Assembly: GCA_013375405.1 (NCBI GenBank)
Contig: JABXJU010000207.1
Span: 1 to 7,643 of the forward strand
Reading direction: 5' to 3'
DNA: 7,643 nt
Source of the DNA: Candidatus Helarchaeota archaeon
GTDB lineage: Archaea > Asgardarchaeota > Lokiarchaeia > Helarchaeales > HEL-GB-A
Shown here: one piece after another, positions 1 to 6,470 of the stretch
Numbering within the stretch: position 1 is the stretch's first letter
Layout: each line of letters begins with the position of its first letter
Made by a program: the position numbers and the translations under genes
Notes under the pieces: model-generated
What the model was told of the DNA's origin: nothing
What the model saw: only the letters and a program-made list of their open reading frames with translations
Databases searched by the model: none

Positions 1-9
1 ACACAACGA

Positions 10-24
10 TTAGAAAATTTCTAA
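10..24. repeat. 7-bp inverted repeat upstream of the AlkD-like gene
   Basis: TTAGAAA, one central A, then TTTCTAA form a perfect dyad ending 35 bp before the first possible start codon. The single-base centre rules out a hairpin, so a dimeric regulator site would be the only sensible reading. In AT-rich DNA a dyad of this length can easily arise by chance. Confidence 0.3.
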
Positions 25-59
25 GCCCCTCATCATAAAGTCTAACCCAAACTCTCCAG

Positions 60-818
60 ATGGAGTTCATGACAAGTAGAAAATCAAAAAAAATATATGA
101 GGAAATCAAAAAGAATTTGAAAGAAAATGCTCCTCAGCTTACTCAGGATCAAAAATCAAGGATGTACAAGATTTTAAATTCGAGTGATCCCAATTTTGTA
201 GGGTATGGGCTTAAATTATCAGATATTGAAAAAATTGTGCGGATAATTTTTAACAATAATAAATGTAATCATGATAATGCAATTCAAATTTTCAAAAGGC
301 TAATAGCATCGAATATTCATGACGAAAAATTTGCAGGAATTTTTTTTCTAAATCGGATTAAGAGCGAATTTAATGAGCAAACCATAGATTTATTTCATGA
401 TGAACTCTCGAAACACTGTGATACTTGGGCTCTCCTTGATAGTACGTGCATTCGAGTAATTGGCCCATTTTTAGAAAAACATGAGAAATTAGCAGAGAAA
501 ACTATAGAAATGTGGTCTAACGATAAAAACTTGTGGATTAGACGAGCTTCAATGGTAATTTTACTGAAAATAATCTCAATTAGAAAAGCTTTTGATGAAA
601 AATATTTATTTAAATTAGTTGAAAAAAACCTTAAATATCCCGAAGATTATATCCAAAAAGGTATGGGCTGGTTGCTTAAAACAGCCTCGAAGTTTAAACC
701 AGACGTGATCTTCAATTATTTAGAGAAGAATAAAGCAATTTTACCGAGATTAGTGCTTCGTTATGGAAGTGAAAAGTTACCAAAAGAGAAAAGAGCACAA
801 ATTTTGAAAAAAGAATAA
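60..818 (+). CDS. AlkD-like DNA alkylation repair protein (HEAT-like repeats)
   Basis: Probable DNA glycosylase of the AlkD/AlkC superfamily, which removes positively charged alkylated bases such as N3- and N7-alkylpurines without flipping the base out. The 252-residue protein is almost all helical and fits the family length of about 220-250. Residues known from Bacillus AlkD (W109, D113, R148, W187) have counterparts here: W123 and D127 in TWALLD, R162 in NLWIRR and W204 in GMGWLLK. The spacings W to D (+4) and W to R (+39) are the same as in AlkD. The N-terminal GYGLKLSDIEKI and the late LVLRYGSEKL also match family signatures. The start is uncertain: ATG at 60, or ATG at 69, which has GGAG three bases upstream; an in-frame stop at 36-38 excludes anything earlier. 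A Cys-cluster gene follows 35 bp downstream. The fold assignment is strong; enzymatic activity is inferred from retained residues. Confidence 0.85.
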   Translation: MEFMTSRKSKKIYEEIKKNLKENAPQLTQDQKSRMYKILNSSDPNFVGYGLKLSDIEKIVRIIFNNNKCNHDNAIQIFKRLIASNIHDEKFAGIFFLNRIKSEFNEQTIDLFHDELSKHCDTWALLDSTCIRVIGPFLEKHEKLAEKTIEMWSNDKNLWIRRASMVILLKIISIRKAFDEKYLFKLVEKNLKYPEDYIQKGMGWLLKTASKFKPDVIFNYLEKNKAILPRLVLRYGSEKLPKEKRAQILKKE

Positions 819-839
819 ATTTTAAAAAAGCAGCTGATC

Positions 840-844
840 AAGGA
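840..844 (+). promoter_or_regulatory. Shine-Dalgarno-like AAGGA of the Cys-cluster gene
   Basis: AAGGA lies nine bases before the ATG at 854 and is complementary to the pyrimidine-rich 3' end of 16S rRNA. It supports that start over downstream choices. No comparably clear site precedes ftr or the CoA-ligase gene. Confidence 0.4.
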
Positions 845-853
845 TTCAGAATC

Positions 854-1507
854 ATGTCCCACAAGTTTTACAACCTAACAGATGGGGCTGGTACAAATAC
901 GCTCCTCGAATTCATCTCATCGTATTTTCCTTTTATTGATGAACCCCTTAAATTAAGGTATCGGGGTCGAATTTATAATGTTATAACAACACAGATGCGA
1001 AAATTTGAGTTTGAAGACTTTTTTGTTTCATATGATTGCTTAAAATGCTCAAAAAACTGTTGCAAAAACATGTATATCCCAATTGGTTTCGAAGCATTTT
1101 GGCATGAAGAAAAACTGAAGGCATTTCGTAAATTCAAACCCCGGAAATATACGGTCTGGTTTAATGGGCGGAAAATAATTTTCTATATCGGCAATACAGG
1201 AAAGAATTGTAGATATCAAAAACGGAAAGCCTGTACCATTTGGGACAGCAATATTCGGATTCAAAATCGTCCATTGGGCTGCCATCTCTACCCAACGACG
1301 TGGTATTGGTATAATAACACAATTATTTTTACGAAACACTGCGAACCTTATATCTGCAAAGGAGAAACCACCCGTTACACACAGATAGACTTTGAGCGTG
1401 ACTTGAATACCTTTGAAAAACTCTGCAAGGAAATTGAGATGGTTGGACTCGCCGTAAATTATCGCCCTGTGGACGCATTAAAGGAACAGAGTTATTTTTC
1501 GCTCTAA
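854..1507 (+). CDS. YkgJ-type cysteine-cluster protein (putative Fe/Zn-chelating)
   Basis: A 217-residue soluble protein with the hallmark of the YkgJ / CxxCxxxCC family, which is predicted to chelate zinc or iron and has no settled function. The cluster is C62-x2-C65-x3-C69-C70, then C119, C127 and the typical late motif RPLGCHLYP (R139, P140, C143, Y146, P147). C163 and C168 follow as an extra pair near the C-terminus. The N-terminal 55 residues carry no family motif I recognise. There is no signal peptide or membrane segment. The gene sits 35 bp after the repair gene and 60 bp before ftr, so co-transcription is possible. The family call is good. Metal identity and role are unknown; members elsewhere have been proposed to bind Fe-S clusters or to deliver metal, which I cannot test here. 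Confidence 0.75.
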   Translation: MSHKFYNLTDGAGTNTLLEFISSYFPFIDEPLKLRYRGRIYNVITTQMRKFEFEDFFVSYDCLKCSKNCCKNMYIPIGFEAFWHEEKLKAFRKFKPRKYTVWFNGRKIIFYIGNTGKNCRYQKRKACTIWDSNIRIQNRPLGCHLYPTTWYWYNNTIIFTKHCEPYICKGETTRYTQIDFERDLNTFEKLCKEIEMVGLAVNYRPVDALKEQSYFSL

Positions 1508-1525
1508 TTAATAACACTTATTAAT
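1507..1525. repeat. 8-bp AT-only inverted repeat at the end of the Cys-cluster gene
   Basis: ATTAATAA, spacer CAC, then TTATTAAT form a perfect dyad overlapping the stop codon (TAA, 1505-1507). The stem has only A-T pairs and no T-run directly after it, so it is a poor intrinsic terminator. It could equally be an operator for the next gene or a chance AT palindrome. Confidence 0.3.
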
Positions 1526-1534
1526 ACGATTAGG

Positions 1535-1543
1535 TAAAAAATA
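1535..1543 (+). promoter_or_regulatory. Possible archaeal TATA box upstream of ftr
   Basis: TAAAAAATA is centred about 29 bases before the TTG start of ftr. Archaeal TATA boxes lie about 26 bases before the transcription start, so initiation here would give an almost leaderless mRNA. The call rests on AT-rich sequence alone and is weak. Confidence 0.25.
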
Positions 1544-1567
1544 CAAAAAACGATATAGGGTTTAACT

Positions 1568-2455
1568 TTGGTAGAAATTATTGATACTTATGCAGAAGCA
1601 TTTGAAGGAACTGTGACACAATTATTAGTGACTGCAAAAAATGAAGCACTTTTGAAGCAAGCTGTGTATAGTTTTACTGCATTACCATCCACCGTATTTG
1701 GTGATGCAGAAGGAGGTCTTGTACGTTGGGTTGATACAAAGAAGACCCCGGATGGAAGGCCAGGGGCGGTTGTTCAGCTCTGGGTTCTTGGATATGGGAA
1801 AAAACCTATCGCCACTCTCGAAGATAGGTTGGGGAGGCGAACCCGACAAGGGATCCTCGTGGTGCCCACCACTGCCGTATTTAATGATTTGAAAACAAAA
1901 AACCAATTTGATATGATGAAAACCGTAGGACATTGTGGTGATGGATACGAGTGGATCATTGATTATAAAGATCGAAGAATGATCAATGTACCCATAATGA
2001 TGGGGCATGATTTCCTCATCGAACATAATCTCGGGTATCGAGAGGGTGTAATGGGAGGAAATATCTGGATGTTTTGCGAGAGTGTTGAAGCAGCGTTAGA
2101 AGCAGGGGAAAAGGGGGTGGAAGCGATCCTGAAAGTAGATGGAGCCATCACCTCCTTCAATATATGCTCTGCGGGCTCGAAGCCGGAGACGAATTTCCCT
2201 GAAATTGGTCCTAGCACAAATCATTGGTTCTGTCCAACGTTAAAGGATAAGATTGAGGGATCTAAAGTACCTTCTGGTATCAAATCGATTCCAGAAATCG
2301 TTATTGATGGATTAGATATGGAGACGGTTAAGAGAGCGATGAAAGCTGCGATTGATGCTATACTAGATGTCCCAGGGCTCAGATCAATTTCTGCAGGTAA
2401 TTATGGGGGAAAACTTGGAAAATATAAAATCTATTTAAAAGATCTTTCATCTTAA
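1568..2455 (+). CDS. ftr: Formylmethanofuran:tetrahydromethanopterin N-formyltransferase
   Basis: Cytosolic enzyme that transfers the formyl group from formylmethanofuran to N5 of tetrahydromethanopterin. This is an early step of CO2 reduction in the archaeal Wood-Ljungdahl/methanogenesis pathway, or a late step of C1 oxidation when run in reverse. The 295 residues match the usual length of about 297 over both family halves (roughly 1-147 and 148-295). Family-like segments include IIDTYAEAFEGTVTQLLVTA at the N-terminus, VPTTAVFND (99-107), FNICSAGSKPE (198-208) and SISAGNYGGKLGKY (273-286). The start is TTG: an in-frame TAG at 1556-1558 leaves no other start before the conserved N-terminus, and the next Met is near residue 116. 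AGGG seven bases upstream is a weak ribosome site. No fwd/fmd, mch, mtd or mer gene is nearby, so direction and pathway cannot be read from context. The gene is intact. Confidence 0.95.
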   Translation: MVEIIDTYAEAFEGTVTQLLVTAKNEALLKQAVYSFTALPSTVFGDAEGGLVRWVDTKKTPDGRPGAVVQLWVLGYGKKPIATLEDRLGRRTRQGILVVPTTAVFNDLKTKNQFDMMKTVGHCGDGYEWIIDYKDRRMINVPIMMGHDFLIEHNLGYREGVMGGNIWMFCESVEAALEAGEKGVEAILKVDGAITSFNICSAGSKPETNFPEIGPSTNHWFCPTLKDKIEGSKVPSGIKSIPEIVIDGLDMETVKRAMKAAIDAILDVPGLRSISAGNYGGKLGKYKIYLKDLSS

Positions 2456-2465
2456 TCTTTCTTTT
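2456..2465 (+). terminator. T-rich tract after ftr, possible archaeal terminator
   Basis: TCTTTCTTTT follows the ftr stop codon directly. Archaeal RNA polymerase can terminate at oligo-T tracts without a hairpin, and a 169-bp gap before the next gene makes an end of transcription here plausible. The tract is interrupted by C residues, so confidence is low. Confidence 0.3.
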
Positions 2466-2596
2466 AATCCATGGTTTGATGATAATATTATAATTTTGAA
2501 ATAATCCACCCAAATTTTCTCTTAAATAAATAGATATTTCAAGGATGTCATGCCCTACAGAATAAGTTGATATAATCTCTTAATATCATAATTTTG

Positions 2597-2602
2597 TTTA
2601 TA
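2597..2602 (+). promoter_or_regulatory. Possible TATA box of the acyl-CoA synthetase operon
   Basis: TTTATA is centred about 26 bases before the TTG start codon at 2625, the spacing expected between an archaeal TATA box and the transcription start itself. If used, the message would be leaderless or nearly so. Only GAAGTGG (2612-2618) offers a poor alternative ribosome site. The surrounding 169 bp are AT-rich, so this may be coincidence. Confidence 0.25.
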
Positions 2603-2624
2603 GGACTTATAGAAGTGGCTAAGT

Positions 2625-4139
2625 TTGGACGAAATCGAATTTCAGTATCTCTTCAATCCAAGGAATATATGCGTGATTGGTGCGTCTAATAGGCCAAACA
2701 AAGTAGGAGCGCAGGTTTTAACTAATTTAATCTCTTGTAAATTTCAAAATGACATTTTTCCAATTAATCCAAAACATGAAAAAATATTTGGACTTAAAGC
2801 TTACGCAAATCTAAAAAAAATTAGCAACTACCTTGATTTAGCGATAATAACCGTACCGAATTTTAAAGTTCCAGCTGTTTTAGAAGAATGCATCGAGCAG
2901 AATGTGAAATTTGCAGTTATTATTACTGCTGGTTTTGGAGAAATGATAGGGTATGACCCAAATGGTTTTAAATTAAGAGATAATATTTTAAATTTGCTAA
3001 GGAAAGGTGATACTCGAATTATTGGTCCAAATTGTATGGGCATAGCTTGTACAGAATCTAATCTTGTGGGTTTAATGGGATTTGGTTTTCCGCCTGCCCG
3101 CCATAAAATTAATGCCAGTATAGTGTCCCAATCTGGAACTTGGGGCATCACGACAATGCGAGCTGGAACGATTCATGGGTTAGGTTTTAGCAAATTTGTA
3201 AGTTCCGGAAATGAGATAGACCTCAGGTTTGAAGATTATTTAGAGTATTTTGGGACAGACCCGGATACTCAGATTATTCTAGGATTCATTGAAGGACTAA
3301 GACAAGGACGCAAATTCATTGAATTAGCTAAAAAAATAGAAAAACCAATCATTTTCATCAAGGGAGGAAAAACGAAAAGTGGAAGAGAGGCGGCAAAATC
3401 CCATACTGGATCTTTAGCGGGGAGTCAGGAGTTATATGATGCGATCTTCAAGCAGCATGGGGTAATTGAAGTTAATAACATGGCTGAATTAGTAGATACG
3501 GGCAGAGCTTTTGCTCAATGCCTCTCATATGATCCCCCGAAATTTCCAAGAGGGAAGCGGATAGGATTATCGAGTGGTGGTGGAGGATTTTGCGTGCTAC
3601 TAGCAGATCATATTGAAGCTGAAGGATTGATCATGGCTCAGCTCGATGCATCAACTATTGAAAAGTTGAATAAATTACTTCCCCCATACTGGCCACATCG
3701 GAATCCAGTTGATTTGGTTGCTTCTTGGCAGATAGGTTCCTATACTAAGGTAATTAAAATTCTCTTGGATGATCCTAACATAGATGCTGTTATCACCCGT
3801 CCACCCATCGGATTTTCGCTCATTTATGATAACAATAATGTTCAAGAATTTGCGAGGGAAAATCCCTTCAGTGCAATTGGGGTGTCACTAGAGATGATGA
3901 AAGATATTGATTTAGGCATCGTTCGTGGCATCGGGAGGATGGCTCAAAAATCTTCAAAACCAATAATTATACCTTTAGGGTTCTATACAGCAGAAGGACC
4001 TAAGCAATACGAAATTATTCGTGAATTTTTAACGCGCGGGGTGCTTGTCGCGCCATCGGGGCAAGCTGCTGCACGGATCCTAATAAAATTATATGACTAT
4101 TATAAATACCAGCAACGAATAAAGAATGAAAAGCCTTAA
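2625..4139 (+). CDS. ADP-forming acyl-CoA (acetyl-CoA) synthetase, alpha subunit
   Basis: Alpha subunit of an NDP-forming acyl-CoA synthetase (AcdA-like), which converts acyl-CoA + ADP + Pi to acid + ATP + CoA, a substrate-level ATP step in archaeal fermentation. Domain 1 (about 8-135) is a Rossmann CoA-binding fold with GASNRPNKVG (19-28) and GPNCMG (134-139). Domain 2 (about 155-290) is succinyl-CoA-ligase-like, with SQSGTWG (168-174), GNEID (195-199) and KSHTGSLAG (258-266), whose H260 is the phosphorylated catalytic His. The third alpha domain (about 305-495) contains SSGGGG (316-321) and RNPVDL (359-364). Its 504 residues fit a stand-alone alpha subunit; the ATP-grasp beta subunit is neither fused nor in the window. 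TTG is the only possible start: TAG at 2610-2612 is in frame and no Met occurs before residue 107. The acid substrate cannot be told from sequence. A membrane-protein gene follows after one codon. Confidence 0.9.
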   Translation: MDEIEFQYLFNPRNICVIGASNRPNKVGAQVLTNLISCKFQNDIFPINPKHEKIFGLKAYANLKKISNYLDLAIITVPNFKVPAVLEECIEQNVKFAVIITAGFGEMIGYDPNGFKLRDNILNLLRKGDTRIIGPNCMGIACTESNLVGLMGFGFPPARHKINASIVSQSGTWGITTMRAGTIHGLGFSKFVSSGNEIDLRFEDYLEYFGTDPDTQIILGFIEGLRQGRKFIELAKKIEKPIIFIKGGKTKSGREAAKSHTGSLAGSQELYDAIFKQHGVIEVNNMAELVDTGRAFAQCLSYDPPKFPRGKRIGLSSGGGGFCVLLADHIEAEGLIMAQLDASTIEKLNKLLPPYWPHRNPVDLVASWQIGSYTKVIKILLDDPNIDAVITRPPIGFSLIYDNNNVQEFARENPFSAIGVSLEMMKDIDLGIVRGIGRMAQKSSKPIIIPLGFYTAEGPKQYEIIREFLTRGVLVAPSGQAAARILIKLYDYYKYQQRIKNEKP

Positions 4140-4142
4140 AGG

Positions 4143-5021
4143 GTGTTAAAACTGACCGAGGGGCTGGAATCAGACGAGAATCGAGATTATCTGAAATTAT
4201 TTAAAATCATTGGTATAGTAGCTGGATTCATTTTAATCTTGGTTCTGGTCTTTGGATTTATTTTCGAATCTATTTTCTACCCAATTTTAATATACCTTGC
4301 GGTTTTGGTTTCAATAATAGGTTATATTGGAGGTATTTGGTTATGGGAATATCTGTCTTCCTCAGAATTGATTAAAGGAGATATGAAACGCGCAATTAAA
4401 ACCGTTGGAATTTTTGCGCTCATTGGGTTTATGGTATTCATTTCTTTTAGTGTATATATTGCATTCTATGGTGACTTCTCATTCCTTCAAATGATCGTCA
4501 CAAACGGTAATTATCTGTTACTTTTTATGTTTAGTTATTTCATTGGGTATTTGCTATCGATTTGGAACCAATCGCCAGAATCAGACCCAACCCCCAATTC
4601 TGAAAAGAAATCTAAGGTAGATTGGGAGATTATAAAAAGGGTTCTTAAAGTTGCTATTCCGGTTTGCGCGATAGGTGGGGGAATAATTTTGGTGATCGGG
4701 CTCATTAAAAGTCAAATTATTGAGTATTTAATCTATTGTGGAATATTTTTTCTTCTTGTCCTGGGATTCTGTTTAGGTTATCTAGTTTGGGAACGTTTTA
4801 AGAAATCAAATCTTATTACAGGCGAATTCCAAGAGCGTTTGAAATGGATAAGTATTGTAGCCACCATTGCGCTAGGTGCACTTACAATGTATGGCTTTTG
4901 GGTAGTCTCTCTTGCCTCTTTCCAACTTTACCATGAATTGATTCTATATTATTCCATCTTCCTCATTTGTATGTTTTTTTATTTCTTAGGGCTGTATGTT
5001 TCAGTGATAAAATCTGAATAA
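4143..5021 (+). CDS. Eight-helix membrane protein with internal duplication, unknown function
   Basis: I do not recognise a family. The 292 residues hold eight hydrophobic segments at about 19-41, 45-67, 87-108, 123-141, 166-188, 191-214, 235-258 and 264-287. The second half repeats the first at a constant offset of 148 residues without gaps. Matches include G60/G208, G64/G212, W68/W216, E69/E217, S74/S222, L76/L224, I77/I225, G79/G227, K86/K234, Y132/Y280, F133/F281, G135/G283 and S139/S287. A polar linker (about 142-162, rich in S, P, E and K) joins the halves. There is no signal peptide. The GTG start lies one codon after the upstream stop and in the same frame; no other start precedes helix 1, and no well-spaced ribosome site is visible, so translation is probably coupled. 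The duplication suggests a pseudo-dimeric transporter, channel or scaffold, but no catalytic or binding motif identifies it. Confidence 0.8.
   Translation: MLKLTEGLESDENRDYLKLFKIIGIVAGFILILVLVFGFIFESIFYPILIYLAVLVSIIGYIGGIWLWEYLSSSELIKGDMKRAIKTVGIFALIGFMVFISFSVYIAFYGDFSFLQMIVTNGNYLLLFMFSYFIGYLLSIWNQSPESDPTPNSEKKSKVDWEIIKRVLKVAIPVCAIGGGIILVIGLIKSQIIEYLIYCGIFFLLVLGFCLGYLVWERFKKSNLITGEFQERLKWISIVATIALGALTMYGFWVVSLASFQLYHELILYYSIFLICMFFYFLGLYVSVIKSE
4188..5015 (+). repeat. Protein-level tandem duplication (two four-helix halves)
   Basis: Codons 16-143 and 164-291 of the membrane protein encode two copies of a four-helix unit offset by 148 residues (444 bp). The best-kept part is the loop after helix 2, G-x3-G-x3-WE, continuing to S-x-LI-x-G (60-86 against 208-234; 9 of 27 identical by eye). 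The DNA copies have diverged beyond obvious nucleotide similarity, so the duplication is old. Confidence 0.7.
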
Positions 5022-5074
5022 ACTTATAATAAGGAGAAAGAGATCGACAATTAAGAAACGGGTTTTGTGATAGG

Positions 5075-5473
5075 ATGGTCGATTTAGATGAATTGTTAAA
5101 ATGTAAGGAGCATGAAGCCCCCTATTTAATTTGTAATATAAAAACCAAGAAAGGTAAAAATACCCTTACATGCGAAGCTACTGTCGTTTGTCCAGTAGAT
5201 CAACAAATAGAGACGACATCCCTAGTATTTTTTTATGAGGATTTGATGGATTTGTATTTACCATTAGCTGATAAAATATTTCGGTGTGAAGAATGTTTCC
5301 GGGAAGCAGAGGTTCTGGATACAGCCATTACGAAAAAAAATGTCACTATCTATCTCACCTGTCCCGAGCATGGCCGTCTTATTACTCGGGAGATCAGTTC
5401 TGAAATATATGACAAGATTCGATATGAATGGAATATAAAAGATATAAAGAAAGAAGAAGAGAAAATTTACTAA
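5075..5473 (+). CDS. Small Cys/His-rich probable zinc-binding protein
   Basis: A 132-residue soluble protein I cannot assign to a named family. The C-terminal half has a clear zinc-ribbon-like ligand set: C71-x2-C74, a 21-residue beta-type stretch, then C96-P-E-H99-G. The N-terminal half shows a looser echo: C10-x2-H13, a beta-type stretch with C20 and C33, then C39-P-V-D. That suggests either two related ribbons, one degenerate, or one composite site. The tail (about 120-131) is a highly charged KKEEEK stretch. ATG at 5075 is the only usual start codon after the in-frame stop at 5030-5032. GTGAT (5067-5071) is a weak, very close ribosome site, and AAGGAG at 5031-5036 is too far upstream. It lies 53 bp after the membrane protein, on the same strand, and may share its transcript. 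A nucleic-acid or protein-binding role is a guess from the fold type. Confidence 0.7.
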   Translation: MVDLDELLKCKEHEAPYLICNIKTKKGKNTLTCEATVVCPVDQQIETTSLVFFYEDLMDLYLPLADKIFRCEECFREAEVLDTAITKKNVTIYLTCPEHGRLITREISSEIYDKIRYEWNIKDIKKEEEKIY

Positions 5474-5516
5474 AAATATGTTATAACTTCTCTAAACTTA
5501 TGAAAATTCAATATAT

Positions 5517-6443
5517 TTATTCGATTTTTAGGATTTCAATGATTTCAATAGGATTGAATTTTTGGCGGTCTTTTAATTGTACTTGGGCATCGAGTTGATT
5601 CAAAGCCTGAAGGATGACTGTGTATTTAATGCCCTTTGCATCTTTAAAGGAGATTTGAAACTTAGATAGCTCAGGACACGGAATAATTTCAGGTTCTAAA
5701 TCATCGAATTCTGTCTCGACTTCAATAAAATCAAGGGGAAGTTCGGGGGGAGTAGGAGGTCCACTAACCGGAGGAGCTACTATTGTAGGAATTTCGGGAG
5801 GAGGAGCTCCCGTGGGGGGTATGGGGAGTGGAACTTGGGTTAGTTCTTCCTTTTTATGTGGGGTTTCAAGGAAGGGAAGTTTCACATTTTTTAAGGCTTC
5901 TAATTTTTTCATTAACTGATCGTATTTAGGAGCAAGAAGATGTTCTACGCTCGCTTCGGCTTTCGCACCTGCCTTTTCTGGAACGACAAGAATTTGTGCA
6001 GCTTTATAAGCTGCAATTTTCATATTTTGAATTATTACACCCATATCTTCCCGTGTGTGGGAGACAGATGCGATATATCCAAGGGAATCAATGGGAAATA
6101 TAATCATATATTTAGGCTTTTTTTGAAATTCAGTAACCATTATAAGATAAGATAATTTGTTTCCGAGCAGAGATTTTTCAAGTTCTTTACGAGTTCCCTC
6201 AGCGCCTTCTAAAGTAAAGAGTGTGGTTGCTGAGATCTCATCCTCATTAACATCCTTCGGTAATTTACTTGCAAATGACAGACCCTGCCAGTCTGCGATG
6301 ATAGTTGCTAATATAGTATCGCAATTTTTCATGAGTTCGTTAACAATCTTATTTAGTAAAGCCCCCTTACCTTCTCTACTGCTTCTAGATATAAATAATG
6401 TATCGTCCGACAATCCAGAAGACTCCATTTCCTCTTTGGTCAA
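5517..6443 (-). CDS. Roadblock/LC7-like domain protein with proline-rich linker and C-terminal domain
   Basis: A 308-residue protein in three parts. Residues about 28-152 fit the Roadblock/LC7 (MglB-like) fold: a helix starting LLNKIVNELM, a strand/turn ATIIADWQGLSFAS, then strands SYLIMVTEF and KYMIIFPI, and a final helix. Such domains dimerise and commonly bind or regulate small GTPases; Asgard archaea encode many. A helical stretch (about 163-188) leads into a proline-rich linker (204-238). The C-terminal segment (about 258-308) has a beta-beta-helix-like pattern (FQISFKDAKGIKYTVILQAL) that I cannot name. No membrane segment or signal peptide is seen. The start is taken as TTG at 6443, with AAAGG (6453-6457, minus strand) nine bases upstream; ATG at codon 6 (6426-6428) is a real alternative. 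It converges with the zinc-protein gene 43 bp away. No GTPase gene is adjacent, so its partner is unknown. Confidence 0.7.
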   Translation of the reverse strand: MTKEEMESSGLSDDTLFISRSSREGKGALLNKIVNELMKNCDTILATIIADWQGLSFASKLPKDVNEDEISATTLFTLEGAEGTRKELEKSLLGNKLSYLIMVTEFQKKPKYMIIFPIDSLGYIASVSHTREDMGVIIQNMKIAAYKAAQILVVPEKAGAKAEASVEHLLAPKYDQLMKKLEALKNVKLPFLETPHKKEELTQVPLPIPPTGAPPPEIPTIVAPPVSGPPTPPELPLDFIEVETEFDDLEPEIIPCPELSKFQISFKDAKGIKYTVILQALNQLDAQVQLKDRQKFNPIEIIEILKIE

Positions 6444-6470
6444 TCTAATTAGCCTTTATTACTTATTTAC

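Noticed and set aside
1..59. Possible end of an upstream gene at the window edge
   Set aside because: All plus-strand frames meet a stop within 38 bases, and too little sequence remains to recognise a protein.
1049..1339. Minus-strand ORF inside the Cys-cluster gene
   Set aside because: It is the antisense shadow of an intact family gene, and its translation shows no recognisable motif.
1682..2217. Several ORFs on both strands inside ftr
   Set aside because: Ftr is complete and conserved over this stretch; the others are frame shadows.
2568..2588. TGATAT...ATATCA inverted repeat before the CoA-ligase gene
   Set aside because: Only 6 bp per arm, all but one pair A-T, in very AT-rich DNA; expected by chance.
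5474..5516. Bidirectional terminator between the convergent genes
   Set aside because: The 43 bp hold no clear hairpin or long T-run on either strand.
5735..5826. G-rich plus-strand tract that could look like a G-quadruplex
   Set aside because: It is explained by proline codons (CCN) of the minus-strand linker, and spacing between the G-runs is irregular and partly long.
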